A stretch of 64,000 nt of DNA from Centipeda felix (GCF_900186465.1 NZ_LT891957.1:122328-186327); one strand, 5' to 3'; positions 16,300-24,629 are shown, numbered from the stretch's first letter. A program made the numbers and translations. Notes: generated from the letters alone by a model not told the origin.

Positions 16300-17574
16300 A
16301 TGCCAGTGGAGATGAAAAATAACGTTACTTCAACGTGCACAGCGATATCCGCCTCACTTTATATCCTGCCCTTTATCCTGGTCGGCTCGTTTCTGTCCAT
16401 CTTCGACCAGTTCGTTATCAATGTCGCCGCCCCCGCCATCATTTCCTCCTTACATCCGTCGGCTGCAGAATTCGAGGGCATTATGAGCGGATACGCGCTC
16501 GTCTATGGGGCGGGGCTGATGGTCGGGGGACACCTCGGCGACCGTTTCGGACGGCGGCGTATCTATCGTCTCGGACTGTTTCTTTTTGCCGTGACCTCGT
16601 TGCTCTGCGGTGCTGCTCAGACAGCACTGCAGCTTGTTGTCGCACGCCTTCTGCAGGGGCTTTCGGGCGCCGTCATGGTGCCGCAGGTACTTGCTCTGAT
16701 TCGTGTCTCATACGAAGAGAATGCACGTGTGCAGGCACTATCTGCATTCGGCGTGTCCATTGGGCTCGGGCAGATCATGGGGCAGGTACTCGGCGGCTGG
16801 ATTCCCGCATGGGATTTCCTCGGACTCGGTTGGCGCATGATTTTCCTTGCCAACATGCCGATCTGCCTGATCGCCGGCATTGGCTGCAGGTCGCTGCCCG
16901 CATGCCCAAACTCTGCACACGAGGCATACCAAAAGCAGTTCGGAAATCCTCTTCGACTCTTTCGTTATCGTGGCTATACGGTCGGAATTTTTCTCAATGT
17001 ATGCCTGTACGCCGCCATTGTCCCCTTCTTCGTCGTGCTCGGTCTCTACCTGCAGAATATCTGTGACCTCACACCGCAGACGGCGGGGCTCGTCTTTATG
17101 GCGGTCGGCACGGGATTCGTCCTCGCCTCGTCCACAGGACCTGCACTCATGCGGAAGTTCGCGCCGCCGCGCGTACTGATCTGCGGAACGATCTGTACCA
17201 GCGTGGGCATCCTCGCCGTGTTGCTTGGTACAATCACAGGACGAGCCACTGCGATTCCCTTCGTCATTCTCGCTCTGTTTGTCCTCGGTGTCGGCAACGG
17301 CACAGTGATTCCCATTGCAACGGGTGTTGTCCTGCGCTATCTGCCGATGGCGGACGCTGGCGTTGGTGGTGCCATCCTGACGACGGGACAGCAACTTGCG
17401 GGTGCGCTTGGGATTGTGCTTGCAGGCGAGTTTCTCATGGGAGACGGCGCATCCCTCAGCTCTCCCGCCACCTATGTGGACGGTCTCGCCCTTCAGGTGT
17501 GCGCCGCATCGGCTGCACTCTGCTGCGCCGCTCTCCTCAGCCGTATCCCCACCGCCACGCAAAATGTATCCTAA
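16300..17574 (+). CDS. MFS drug-efflux-type transporter
   Basis: About 424 residues with twelve or so helices. FDQFVINVAAPAI in helix 1 and GGHLGDRFGRRRIY in loop 2-3 are typical of the DHA2 (QacA/EmrB-like) branch, and RLLQGLSGAVMVPQ is motif C-like. DHA2 proteins usually have 14 helices and ~480 residues; this one is short in the middle, so it may be a 12-helix variant. Three starts are possible (16279, 16300, 16312); AAAGGGG at 16293-16299 favours the ATG at 16312 or 16300. It is divergent from the MocR regulator, which likely controls it. Confidence 0.8.
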   Translation: MPVEMKNNVTSTCTAISASLYILPFILVGSFLSIFDQFVINVAAPAIISSLHPSAAEFEGIMSGYALVYGAGLMVGGHLGDRFGRRRIYRLGLFLFAVTSLLCGAAQTALQLVVARLLQGLSGAVMVPQVLALIRVSYEENARVQALSAFGVSIGLGQIMGQVLGGWIPAWDFLGLGWRMIFLANMPICLIAGIGCRSLPACPNSAHEAYQKQFGNPLRLFRYRGYTVGIFLNVCLYAAIVPFFVVLGLYLQNICDLTPQTAGLVFMAVGTGFVLASSTGPALMRKFAPPRVLICGTICTSVGILAVLLGTITGRATAIPFVILALFVLGVGNGTVIPIATGVVLRYLPMADAGVGGAILTTGQQLAGALGIVLAGEFLMGDGASLSSPATYVDGLALQVCAASAALCCAALLSRIPTATQNVS

Positions 17575-17576
17575 GT

Positions 17577-18335
17577 CGCAATATCAAATCAGACAGCAGA
17601 ACATAACAGAATCAAAAACTATGGCCGAAGATTTTTTAGTGCGGCATCGAAGCATTCTTGCAGCGCCTCATAACCTAGAATTTTGAGTGGCAGCGTATTG
17701 ACCCAATCCTCTACGCGCTCCACTTCTTCCTCGCTCAAGTTCGTCATATCCATCCCCTTCGGAATGAAATACCAAATGAGCGCATTCTGCTTCCCCTTCG
17801 TTCCACATTCCCTATGGACGTAAGGACGAGCATAGTACGCCTTCGCCTCCGGAACAGCGTCTTGCAGACGAGCAAACCGCTCCCATTGTCGCAGATGGTC
17901 GTATGAAACACCTGTGAAAATGTGCCCCGCAGCGATCTCTTAGTTAGGTGGTCTTCGTGCAGATCTGGACCTCAAATAGATATGTACGTCTGTTGAGCCC
18001 GCAGATCGCACCAGGGGAATGCTTGTCTTTAAGAATGCGGGGGCTTCAACATATCGGATGAAATCCCGCGCGCAATGAGCTTGGAGGACTTTACTGCGTT
18101 CTTGCGATTACGCTCATAAACGATTTGACCAGTTTCGTCAAAATGCTGGTCATAGTATGTCCAGTCTGAACGCATCTGCCTTGCTGTACTGCGCTTTATT
18201 TCAGCGTACAGAGTGGAGCATGCGATGCCGAGGTTTTGGGCGATTTTCACCTTAGGAATTCCAAGACGCAGCATCGCTCCGATCGGTCAGTGCTGATAAG
18301 CGTTTAAGTATTTGAATGTGCGGCGTTTAGTGAAT
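17577..18335 (-). mobile_element. Degenerate IS30-family element with broken transposase
   Basis: Bases 17577-17945 and 17946-18335 match the two ends of the intact element at 29.35-30.53 kb, with about 310 bases missing between them. Only the N-terminal transposase part stays open (MLRLGIPKVKIAQNLGIACS, minus strand from 18274). The left terminal repeat GCAATATCAAATCAGACAG is kept; the right end is lost. It abuts the 3' break of yifB copy 3. Confidence 0.8.
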
Positions 18336-18438
18336 GCAGATCAAGTACTTGACCTGATTTATCTGGAGTATCTGAAAGCTAATGTGTCATATATACATGA
18401 TCGTCGGGTGGAAACATACCCTTATGCAAGAGATTCCA

Positions 18439-19086
18439 TACATTATGCCCTCCCGCCGCTGCAATCTCAAGCGCACGCTTCGCCTGATACTGTCCCTATA
18501 CGTCCGCAAAGTCATCGGTAAAAGCCGCATCTTTTTTCTGTTCTGTTGGATGTGGCACAGCAGGAGTCAGCGTCTCCGTTCCCGTCAGATGACGCACGAG
18601 CTGCGCCAGATTCTCGACCGCATAGACCTTTAGTCCGTCAAACGAGCAGTGCCTCATCTGCATTGGACGGTGCAACGTAGAACTCCGTAAGTCCCCGCTC
18701 ACGCGCCGTAATCGCCATTGGGAGAATGCCGCTGGTCGGACGACAGTTCCCATCGAGAGAAAGCTCCGCTGAGAAAAGTGCACTCTGCACCGCCGCCTCC
18801 GGAACCATACCGTAGGATGCAAGGAGTCCGACGGCAATCGGAAGATCAAGCCCGGAGCTGTCCTTTCGCACATCGGCGGGCGCAAGATTCACCGTCACCC
18901 GCTCCTGCCGCAGCTGAATGCCGGAGTTGCGAATCGCCGTCCGTACCCGCTCCTTCGACTCCTTCACCGACGTATCGGGAAGCCCGACCAGCTCAAAGCC
19001 CGGCAGCCCCGGTGACACATCCACCTCAACGTCGATAATCCGTCCGTCAATCCCGAGGGGCACGCACCATAAGTCTTTGCAAACAA
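18439..19086 (-). pseudogene. yifB: yifB (comM) 5' fragment, copy 3, frameshifted
   Basis: The longest of the three copies, about 215 codons from the TTG at 19086 to GGHNV, just before the AAA+ Walker A loop would start. It carries a one-base loss in codons 8-12 (ggtgcg then tgcccctcggg), a second frameshift near 18650 after VAPSNADEALL, and a CAG-to-TAG stop in DDFADV. So it is older or less constrained than copies 1 and 2. The usual leader upstream is cut short: only the ribosome site and about 15 bases remain before the methyltransferase gene's 3' end. Confidence 0.85.
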
Positions 19087-19149
19087 CGGCCTTCCCTCCC
19101 ACGTTTCACATGATGATTCCTGTTAACCATCTGCCCCCATGAAGCCTAT

Positions 19150-19905
19150 TTATTTGACAGATTTTGTTGCAATATAGGTTTTGATGTTCATGTCATGTAG
19201 TCTGCCAAAACCATTGGTGTCTTCATATAGATCAAGCAGCGTAAATCCTGCTTTCAGTTGTCCCCCGATCTGTTCGGTCATCGTATGAGAGAACTGCATC
19301 CCAGAGCGTTCCGCCAGCATGAACGCCCTAGCTTTTTCATCTTTCAATGGATTGAACGGCATATTCCAAACAATCTCTTTTTCTTCATTGTCAACCATAT
19401 AGTTGATTTCACTGTTCAATCCAGAAAGCAACATGCCGCCTTGTTTCAAAACTCTGTACGCTTCACGGAAGACAAACTCCACATCTTCCACATAGCAGTT
19501 TGAAACAGGGTGAAATACAATATCAAAACTTTCATCTGGAAAAGGGAATTTTTTTGTCATGTCCCCCTCAATCGCATCAATATGATAGCCTTCCCGCTCA
19601 GCTACCAACAATTCAGATGCTATCTGCTTCGAGGAGTAATCAAGCACTGCACATTCTGCGCCCAACGCATGAAAGATTGGCATTTGCTGACCGCCGCCCG
19701 ATGCCAACCCCAGAATCTTCTTCCCTTTTAGATCACCAAACCATTCATGCGGAACACAAACCGTAGGCGTCAGTAAGACATTCCAATTCCCCTGCTTCGC
19801 TTCAAGATACTCCTCATGAGACGTAGATTTTCCCCATATCCACCCTTCTTCAACCCACCGATCAATCGTTTCTTTATTTATATCTTGATAGACCTTTGCA
19901 AACAA
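19150..19905 (-). CDS. Class I SAM-dependent methyltransferase using the yifB start region
   Basis: 251 residues. KKILGLASGGGQQMPIFHAL is the SAM-binding motif I, ECAVLDYSSKQ motif II, and FDIVFHPVSNCYVEDV the region of motif IV; the protein matches a family of ~250-residue Firmicute methyltransferases that begin MYxKxYdeINKEtID. Substrate is unknown. The start is a TTG at 19905, and the ribosome site, TTG and first codons (MFAK) are the same as in yifB, so the gene has been joined to a yifB leader at the fourth codon. Directly downstream lies yifB copy 3 with the same start region repeated. Composition is more AT-rich than the core genome. Confidence 0.82.
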   Translation of the reverse strand: MFAKVYQDINKETIDRWVEEGWIWGKSTSHEEYLEAKQGNWNVLLTPTVCVPHEWFGDLKGKKILGLASGGGQQMPIFHALGAECAVLDYSSKQIASELLVAEREGYHIDAIEGDMTKKFPFPDESFDIVFHPVSNCYVEDVEFVFREAYRVLKQGGMLLSGLNSEINYMVDNEEKEIVWNMPFNPLKDEKARAFMLAERSGMQFSHTMTEQIGGQLKAGFTLLDLYEDTNGFGRLHDMNIKTYIATKSVK

Positions 19906-20026
19906 CGGCTCTCCCTCCTACGCTTCAAATATAAGAAAATTATAACACAGGAGAGGGTAAGATGACTAATGATTCTTTACAAAAGAAAAGAGATTCCAAA
20001 CGCTAGGTCGGGCGAATGGAATCTGT
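19906..20026 (-). repeat. yifB leader repeat, copy 3, driving the methyltransferase
   Basis: Same order as at 7135-7257: ribosome site, TATAAT box, aatcattagtc, then hairpin arms AAGAGATTCC (19988-19997) and GGAATCT (20018-20024). This copy sits in front of a methyltransferase instead of yifB. Confidence 0.75.
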
Positions 20027-20083
20027 GTTGATCTTGAATTCTTCACACCCATTGTTATGTTGAGAGTCTTTCAACTAAAAGAA

Positions 20084-20131
20084 AATACACATCCTTAAAC
20101 CAAAGATTGTATAGCATATTGGATGTGCATT
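20084..20131 (-). terminator. Terminator of the small Cys-rich gene
   Basis: On the minus strand AATGCACATCC and GGATGTGTATT form an 11-base stem with a long loop, followed by TTCTTTT. It lies 60 bases after the stop at 20194. Confidence 0.6.
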
Positions 20132-20193
20132 ATTTTGTTCAGTAATTATATTTTTGAGTGGCATTATCGCCGATAGGGCATCGGCCAATCCCT

Positions 20194-20397
20194 CTATTTT
20201 TTGTACCCAGTCCACTGTTCATATTTATTGGCGCAGTGGTAACCCGCCTTGGTTTCTTTGCCCTTGAACGAACTCTTTTTATTGATGCACACGCCCAAAA
20301 CTCGATCATTTTCACAGCGAACAGACTTGCCGGATTCTCGCTTGCCCATCCAATGTTCACAAGTAGCACAGCATTTGCGGTTCAGTAGGACGCTCAT
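20194..20397 (-). CDS. Small Cys-rich (zinc-ribbon-like) protein
   Basis: 67 residues with CCATCEHWMGKR, a middle VRCENDRVLGVC and a C-terminal YHCANKYEQW. The spacing CxxC ... C ... C ... C with aromatic residues suggests a small metal-binding fold seen in conserved hypothetical proteins of Firmicutes. No function is known to me. The ATG at 20397 has a weak AAAGAG 10 bases upstream; a TTG three codons earlier is also possible. It has its own terminator and lies between a yifB leader copy and IS30 debris. Confidence 0.6.
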   Translation of the reverse strand: MSVLLNRKCCATCEHWMGKRESGKSVRCENDRVLGVCINKKSSFKGKETKAGYHCANKYEQWTGYKK

Positions 20398-20446
20398 TAA
20401 TATCAACTCTTTTATTAATGATTCGCTAAATTTTCATGCCTGCCTA

Positions 20447-20558
20447 AATTGCAATATCAAATCGGACAGTAGAGCATAACAGAATCAAAAATTATGGGTG
20501 AAGATTTTTTCGTTCATTGTAAAACGAAATGGGACACATAAAAAGTCGAACATACAAA
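20447..20558. mobile_element. IS30-family end fragments, joined in opposite orientation
   Basis: 20447-20508 is nearly identical to the left end of the intact IS30 element (29345-29412). 20509-20558 is the inverse complement of its right end (30475-30528). The two ends therefore face each other the wrong way round, so this is not a simple internal deletion. Confidence 0.7.
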
Positions 20559-20695
20559 ATCGCTCCGGCAAAACACCTTTGCCAAGGCCAGTATATTCGA
20601 CGCTCATTCTACCATAAAACACCGTGTATTCAAACATCTAAACGTCAATCAGCGCGTACAGTCAAGCCGATGATTCGACTCCTTCCGCCTCTCTC

Positions 20696-20724
20696 TTGAC
20701 AATAGGCAGAAGCAGTGATATTCT
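20696..20724 (+). promoter_or_regulatory. Promoter of the riboswitch-controlled transporter
   Basis: TTGACA (20696-20701), 17-base spacer, TATTCT (20719-20724). Transcription would start near 20731 and read into the cobalamin riboswitch. Confidence 0.7.
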
Positions 20725-20759
20725 TCCTCACGGAAGCCATTATCACGACAAACAGCATA

Positions 20760-20915
20760 CTGATGAATCAGGTGTCGCAAGACTCAATAGAGAAGCCGGA
20801 AGAGCCGGCGCGGTCCCGCCACTGTGTCAGCGAGCGAATCTGCAGGAAACGTCACTGAGGAAACTTGGGAAGGCGCAGAGGAGCGATGAACTGGAGCCAG
20901 GAGAACTGCCTGATC
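20760..20915 (+). promoter_or_regulatory. Cobalamin (B12) riboswitch
   Basis: The ordered conserved blocks of the class are present: AATCAGGTGTCGC, then GAAGCCGG, GCCGGCGCGGTCCCGCC followed by ACTGTGTCAGCGAGCG, then CTTGGGAAGGCG, and the B12 box AGCCAGGAGAACTGCCTG (20896-20913). Binding of adenosyl- or methylcobalamin normally shuts off translation or transcription of the gene downstream. Here that gene is the anion transporter at 21244, an unusual target; B12 uptake or synthesis genes are the norm. Confidence 0.88.
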
Positions 20916-21243
20916 AACGATCACCGTCTGACCTGCGAGCGACGGGGAGGGGATCTGCGTCTTGCGCCGGATCGATCCGCATCTTTGCGGCGTCGTTTCG
21001 GTGGTGATTTTCTGCACTTCGGCGCTGCACGCGGCGAGGCAAGGATATTTTGCAGTCTCTTCTCTCATTCGCAGAAAGGGGCTGCCTTTATTTTGCGAAT
21101 GTCCAAGACGCAAAACAGCACCTCTTCTCACAGACCTCGGACGTATGCTCTGCAAATCTACAGCTTCCATGGGCGTCGCAGGAAATGCTTTCAGCAAAAA
21201 GGGGACTGCGGCGGAGAACTCATATTTTTGATGGGGTGAACAC
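20916..21243 (+). other. Long leader between riboswitch and transporter
   Basis: 328 bases without a convincing gene. It is GC-rich with several possible hairpins (CTGCACTTCGGCGCTGCAC near 21012, CATTCGCAGAAAGG further on). Open frames on both strands lack ribosome sites and look like chance frames. It may hold the expression platform, or be the junction left by loss of the original riboswitch gene. Confidence 0.4.
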
Positions 21244-22653
21244 ATGAACACGAAGAGAAGAAATGCACTCATCACGATCGGCGTCGGACTCATCCTATGG
21301 TTCCTGCCGGTTCCTGACGGAGTCACAGTACTCGCCTGGCATTTGCTTGCGGTCTTTATCGCGACAGTGCTGGGCTTTATCCTGCATCCGCTGCCGATCG
21401 GCGCGGTGGCCTTCATCGCGATTTCCTTCTCCGCATGGGCAGGCCTGCTAAAGACGTCCGATGCCTTGGCAGGCTACGGCAACAGCACGATCTGGCTGAT
21501 CGTCTGTGCGTTCCTCTATTCCCGCGGCTTCATCAAGAGCGGACTCGGCAAACGCATCGCTTTCCGCATCATCGAGGCAATCGGCAAGAGCGCGTTGTCG
21601 CTCGGCTATGCCATCGCCCTGAGCGAGCTTGTGATCTCGCCCGCGACGCCCTCGGCCACAGCGCGCGGCGGCGGCATTCTCTATCCAATCGTGCGTTCAC
21701 TCGCGGAGGCTCTAGGCTCGAAACCCGGTGAGAGCGCACGCCGCATCGGCACCTACCTCATGCAGGTCGGCTACCATACGGACGCCGTGACCTGCACGAT
21801 GTTCGTGACCTCGATGGCGGGCAACCCGCTCTGCGTGGCGCTCGCTGAGAAGACGCTGGGTGTTCAGGTCACGTGGATGGGCTGGGCGAGCGCTGCAATT
21901 GTGCCGGGACTCATCGCGCTCCTGCTCGTCCCCTATGTCATGATGAAACTTTCGCCGCCTGAACTCGTGCGTATTCCCGACGCCAAGGATCTGGCACAGC
22001 GTGAGCTTTCCGAAATGGGGCCGATGAGCCTTGCGGAAAAGGGACTTTCCGTCATCTTCGTCGTCTCTCTCGCACTCTGGGCAAGCTCCGGCCTCACGAA
22101 CATCGACGCGACACCCGTTGCCATGGGCGCAGTCTGCCTCATGCTGATACTCGACATCATCAACTGGCAGGACGTCATCCAGGAAAAGGGTGCATGGGAC
22201 GCGATGTTCTGGATGGGCTCTTTGATGACACTCGCTTCGGCTCTCGCAAAATCGGGCATCATCACATGGATCGCCAATGGTGCGGGCGCGGCGATTTCCT
22301 CGCTCGGCTTCGGTTGGCTTATTTCCTGCCTCATCATCCTGCTCTTCTACACCTACATCCACTACGCCTTCGCCAGTGTCACGGCACGCATCAGTGCCCT
22401 CTATGCGGCATTCATCGCTGTCAGCGTCAGCGTCGGTGCACCGCCCCTTTTGGTCGCCATCATCTTCGGCATCTTCGCCGATGTGCCGATCTCCCTCACG
22501 CATTACGGCAACGGCTGTGCCCCGATCTACTTTGGCGGAGGCTATGTCTCGCAAAGCGAATGGTGGAAGAACGGCTTCATCATGACGACCATTACGACGC
22601 TGATCTACCTGACAATTGGCGCGGCATGGTGGAAAGTCTTGGGCCTTTGGTAA
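21244..22653 (+). CDS. DASS/SLC13-type anion (dicarboxylate/tricarboxylate) transporter
   Basis: 469 residues with about 12 hydrophobic segments. SELVISPATPSATARGGGILYPI and the later SVTARISALYAAF are the two SNT-like substrate/Na+ loops of the divalent anion:sodium symporter family (CitT, YbhI, plant 2-oxoglutarate/malate translocator). The likely substrates are dicarboxylates or tricarboxylates such as malate, succinate or citrate. Ribosome site GGGGTG precedes the ATG. It is the only gene between the cobalamin riboswitch and a strong terminator. Because propionate formation through B12-dependent methylmalonyl-CoA mutase is common in Negativicutes, a B12-linked dicarboxylate transporter is metabolically plausible, but this is inference. 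Confidence 0.85.
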   Translation: MNTKRRNALITIGVGLILWFLPVPDGVTVLAWHLLAVFIATVLGFILHPLPIGAVAFIAISFSAWAGLLKTSDALAGYGNSTIWLIVCAFLYSRGFIKSGLGKRIAFRIIEAIGKSALSLGYAIALSELVISPATPSATARGGGILYPIVRSLAEALGSKPGESARRIGTYLMQVGYHTDAVTCTMFVTSMAGNPLCVALAEKTLGVQVTWMGWASAAIVPGLIALLLVPYVMMKLSPPELVRIPDAKDLAQRELSEMGPMSLAEKGLSVIFVVSLALWASSGLTNIDATPVAMGAVCLMLILDIINWQDVIQEKGAWDAMFWMGSLMTLASALAKSGIITWIANGAGAAISSLGFGWLISCLIILLFYTYIHYAFASVTARISALYAAFIAVSVSVGAPPLLVAIIFGIFADVPISLTHYGNGCAPIYFGGGYVSQSEWWKNGFIMTTITTLIYLTIGAAWWKVLGLW

Positions 22654-22670
22654 ATAGTAAATCACTGGCA

Positions 22671-22692
22671 GCCCCCTACGTGGGGGCTTTTT
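22671..22692 (+). terminator. Rho-independent terminator of the transporter gene
   Basis: GCCCCC and GGGGGC stem around tacgt, followed by TTTTTA. Confidence 0.85.
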
Positions 22693-22775
22693 ATATACCA
22701 TTCTCCCCTCCCTCGTTGCCCGTAAACAGGACGACAAACTCTTTTGGCTCCCTGAGTCTGTCATAATATCCTCTT

Positions 22776-22899
22776 GTAACTGATTCTTGATATAATTCCA
22801 GAATAAGAGAATTATGACTTAGTGTAGGGGAAAATGGCTAATGATTCTTTGCAAAACTACAAGAGATCCCAAACGCTAGTACAGTGACTGGGATCTCTT
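22776..22899 (-). repeat. Diverged yifB leader repeat with compensated hairpin
   Basis: The order gaataagagaattatgac, aaaatggctaatgattctttgcaaa and hairpin is that of the other leaders, but the ribosome site and TTG start are replaced. The hairpin arms are AAGAGATCCC (22861-22870) and GGGATCTCTT (22890-22899): both arms changed by one base relative to the other copies, preserving the pair. It lies after the stop of the ankyrin gene and would terminate it. Confidence 0.65.
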
Positions 22900-23037
22900 G
22901 TATGATAGAGTTTTTCTTCGTTCAGACGTACGGACGGACATCCTATTTTCCTGTGATAGGTTGACCTTCATCAAATCGCTCTGCCATATGCTTGTAATGA
23001 AGTACAGCTGACTAAGCAGTATGAACTATCACAGCTG

Positions 23038-24270
23038 TCAGTACGAATTGCCATTTTCATAGGTTTCCTCCATATTTCCGGTTTTTGGATTGACCCCATC
23101 TATAAATAGCTCTGCACCATGTGCCAACAACAATTCTTTTTGTTCCTCGTTGTATTTTTCTCCTACAACAGACAGCTCATCATAAACCATGCTTAACGCC
23201 GATGACCGAATATGCCACTCATCCTTCGTACTGCACATAGAATCGAAATCCGTATTGTAATTAGGGTCAGCCCCTCTGCTTAGTAAAAATTCCATAATAC
23301 GAGCGTCTGGAATATATACCGATTCGCATAGCGGAGTACACAGACACCCAAATCCGTATAAATTGATATCAGCCCCATGCTCGAGAAGGTAATCAACGCA
23401 CTTCTGCATCTGGGAAATTTTTCGTTCCACATCGTCCATGGATTTCCTAGGATCACATTCATCCAAATAATCATCTGCGACAGCCTCAACACATTTATAG
23501 ACCGGAGTCCCACCGTCTTGGTCTATCGCCAGTACATCTGCACCGGCTTCTATTGCAATCCGTATGGCATCTATGTCGAGATTATCACAGGCCTTAAATA
23601 GTGATATATCCTTCTCTGTAAAGCGATTTATCTTCTCGCCGTGTAGTAGCTCCATATCCTTGAGAGAAAGCGTCGTAAAATAATCCTTGATTTCGTCCCA
23701 TCCATAAGAAATGTCCTTTCGTTTATATCTGTTCCAGCTGAGCAAATCGTGAGCTCCATAATCTTTTTTTACGTCATCTGTGTCGATGATAATGTTCAGA
23801 ACAGGGGCCGGAGTCATGCTCAACGAAGGCCCATCAATAAAGGTAGAATCTGTTGTTTGATATTCCGTGGAAACTGAATACCCCTCGGAAACTCTTATGA
23901 TTCCAGATTCTGCAATCGACGCCATCGTTTCATACAGTGAATCAATTGCATCATTAGGTGTACCATTTTTATAGACCAGTTTATTAAAGGAACTGTTGAT
24001 AGGAACCCATTTCACATCAAAGGCCGAGGAGTATTTAGATTTCATTACGCCCAATGACATAACGATTAGCTGCATGGCATAGGACAGCTTAAGTGATGTA
24101 ATTTGATTCAGAATTGACGTATCAAAGGGCAATTCATCATGCGTTTGTCCATAAATCCGAATGCTTTCTTTTGGTCTGCTTATCGCCACTGGAAAATATC
24201 CGCAATTATAAGTCCGTATATCCGCATTTCGCAGACAATCGTTCACGCTATAGATATCGGAAATATTCAT
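23038..24270 (-). CDS. Ankyrin-repeat protein with unknown N-terminal domain
   Basis: 410 residues from the ATG at 24270 (TAGGAG 9 bases upstream). Residues ~220-392 contain ankyrin-type repeats: AIRIAIEAGADVLAIDQDGG, CVDYLLEHGADINLYG, IMEFLLSRGADPNYN and KELLLAHGAELFID. The first ~200 residues resemble no family I recognise; they are mixed alpha/beta without a signal peptide. Ankyrin proteins bind other proteins, and in bacteria they often occur as immunity proteins or in toxin loci. The gene is flanked by a yifB leader copy and an AT-rich intergenic region, consistent with acquisition. Confidence 0.75.
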   Translation of the reverse strand: MNISDIYSVNDCLRNADIRTYNCGYFPVAISRPKESIRIYGQTHDELPFDTSILNQITSLKLSYAMQLIVMSLGVMKSKYSSAFDVKWVPINSSFNKLVYKNGTPNDAIDSLYETMASIAESGIIRVSEGYSVSTEYQTTDSTFIDGPSLSMTPAPVLNIIIDTDDVKKDYGAHDLLSWNRYKRKDISYGWDEIKDYFTTLSLKDMELLHGEKINRFTEKDISLFKACDNLDIDAIRIAIEAGADVLAIDQDGGTPVYKCVEAVADDYLDECDPRKSMDDVERKISQMQKCVDYLLEHGADINLYGFGCLCTPLCESVYIPDARIMEFLLSRGADPNYNTDFDSMCSTKDEWHIRSSALSMVYDELSVVGEKYNEEQKELLLAHGAELFIDGVNPKTGNMEETYENGNSY

Positions 24271-24452
24271 GCTATACATCTCCTACAACAGATAACAGCA
24301 ACGAAACAGACATCGGAAAGAGACATTCAATCGACAGTAATTATACCATTTCCACTGCTTTGTGAGTAGAGCCTATTCCTCCCCTGCCAGATCGACCATT
24401 GTATTAGGCAACGGCTTGGCATCCTCCCCGCGTAGCGACTACGTATAGAAAG

Positions 24453-24516
24453 AGCGATACCTCTCAGTCACTGATGCGTGCCATCTTTGGGCTTGGTTTG
24501 AAGGGTATCGCTTTTT
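24453..24516. terminator. Long-loop hairpin with T run on plus strand
   Basis: AGCGATACC and GGTATCGCT form a 9-base stem around 42 bases, followed by TTTTTG on the plus strand. No plus-strand gene precedes it, so its role is unclear. Confidence 0.4.
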
Positions 24517-24517
24517 G

Positions 24518-24619
24518 TTGACATGCTTGTTTTTCGTGCAATACTAACAATATGAAAATTGCTTGTTCCAGCTGCCATGGGGAATTGGCCCCCGGCAGGA
24601 GCTGGAACAGGCAATTTTT
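24518..24619 (+). ncRNA. Possible small hairpin RNA with own promoter, or terminator of the minus-strand gene
   Basis: TTGACA (24518-24523), 18-base spacer and TACTAA (24542-24547) precede a long hairpin: AAAATTGC and TGTTCCAGCT pair with AGCTGGAACA and GGCAATTTTT (24555-24619). On the minus strand the same hairpin follows the secreted-protein gene ending at 24630 and can serve as its terminator. A 65-base transcript from the plus strand would be almost entirely the hairpin. Confidence 0.4.
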
Positions 24620-24629
24620 CTATGCTGTT

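Noticed and set aside
18029-18274. Small HTH regulator
   Set aside because: It matches the N-terminus of the intact IS30 transposase at 29.4-30.4 kb and is part of a degenerate copy of that element.
20784-21416. 210-codon minus-strand frame across the riboswitch
   Set aside because: It overlaps the riboswitch, leader and transporter start on the opposite strand, has no ribosome site and resembles no protein.
21712-22764. 350-codon minus-strand frame opposite the DASS transporter
   Set aside because: Composition rich in His, Arg and Asp typical of antisense shadows; its first codons come from the diverged yifB leader.
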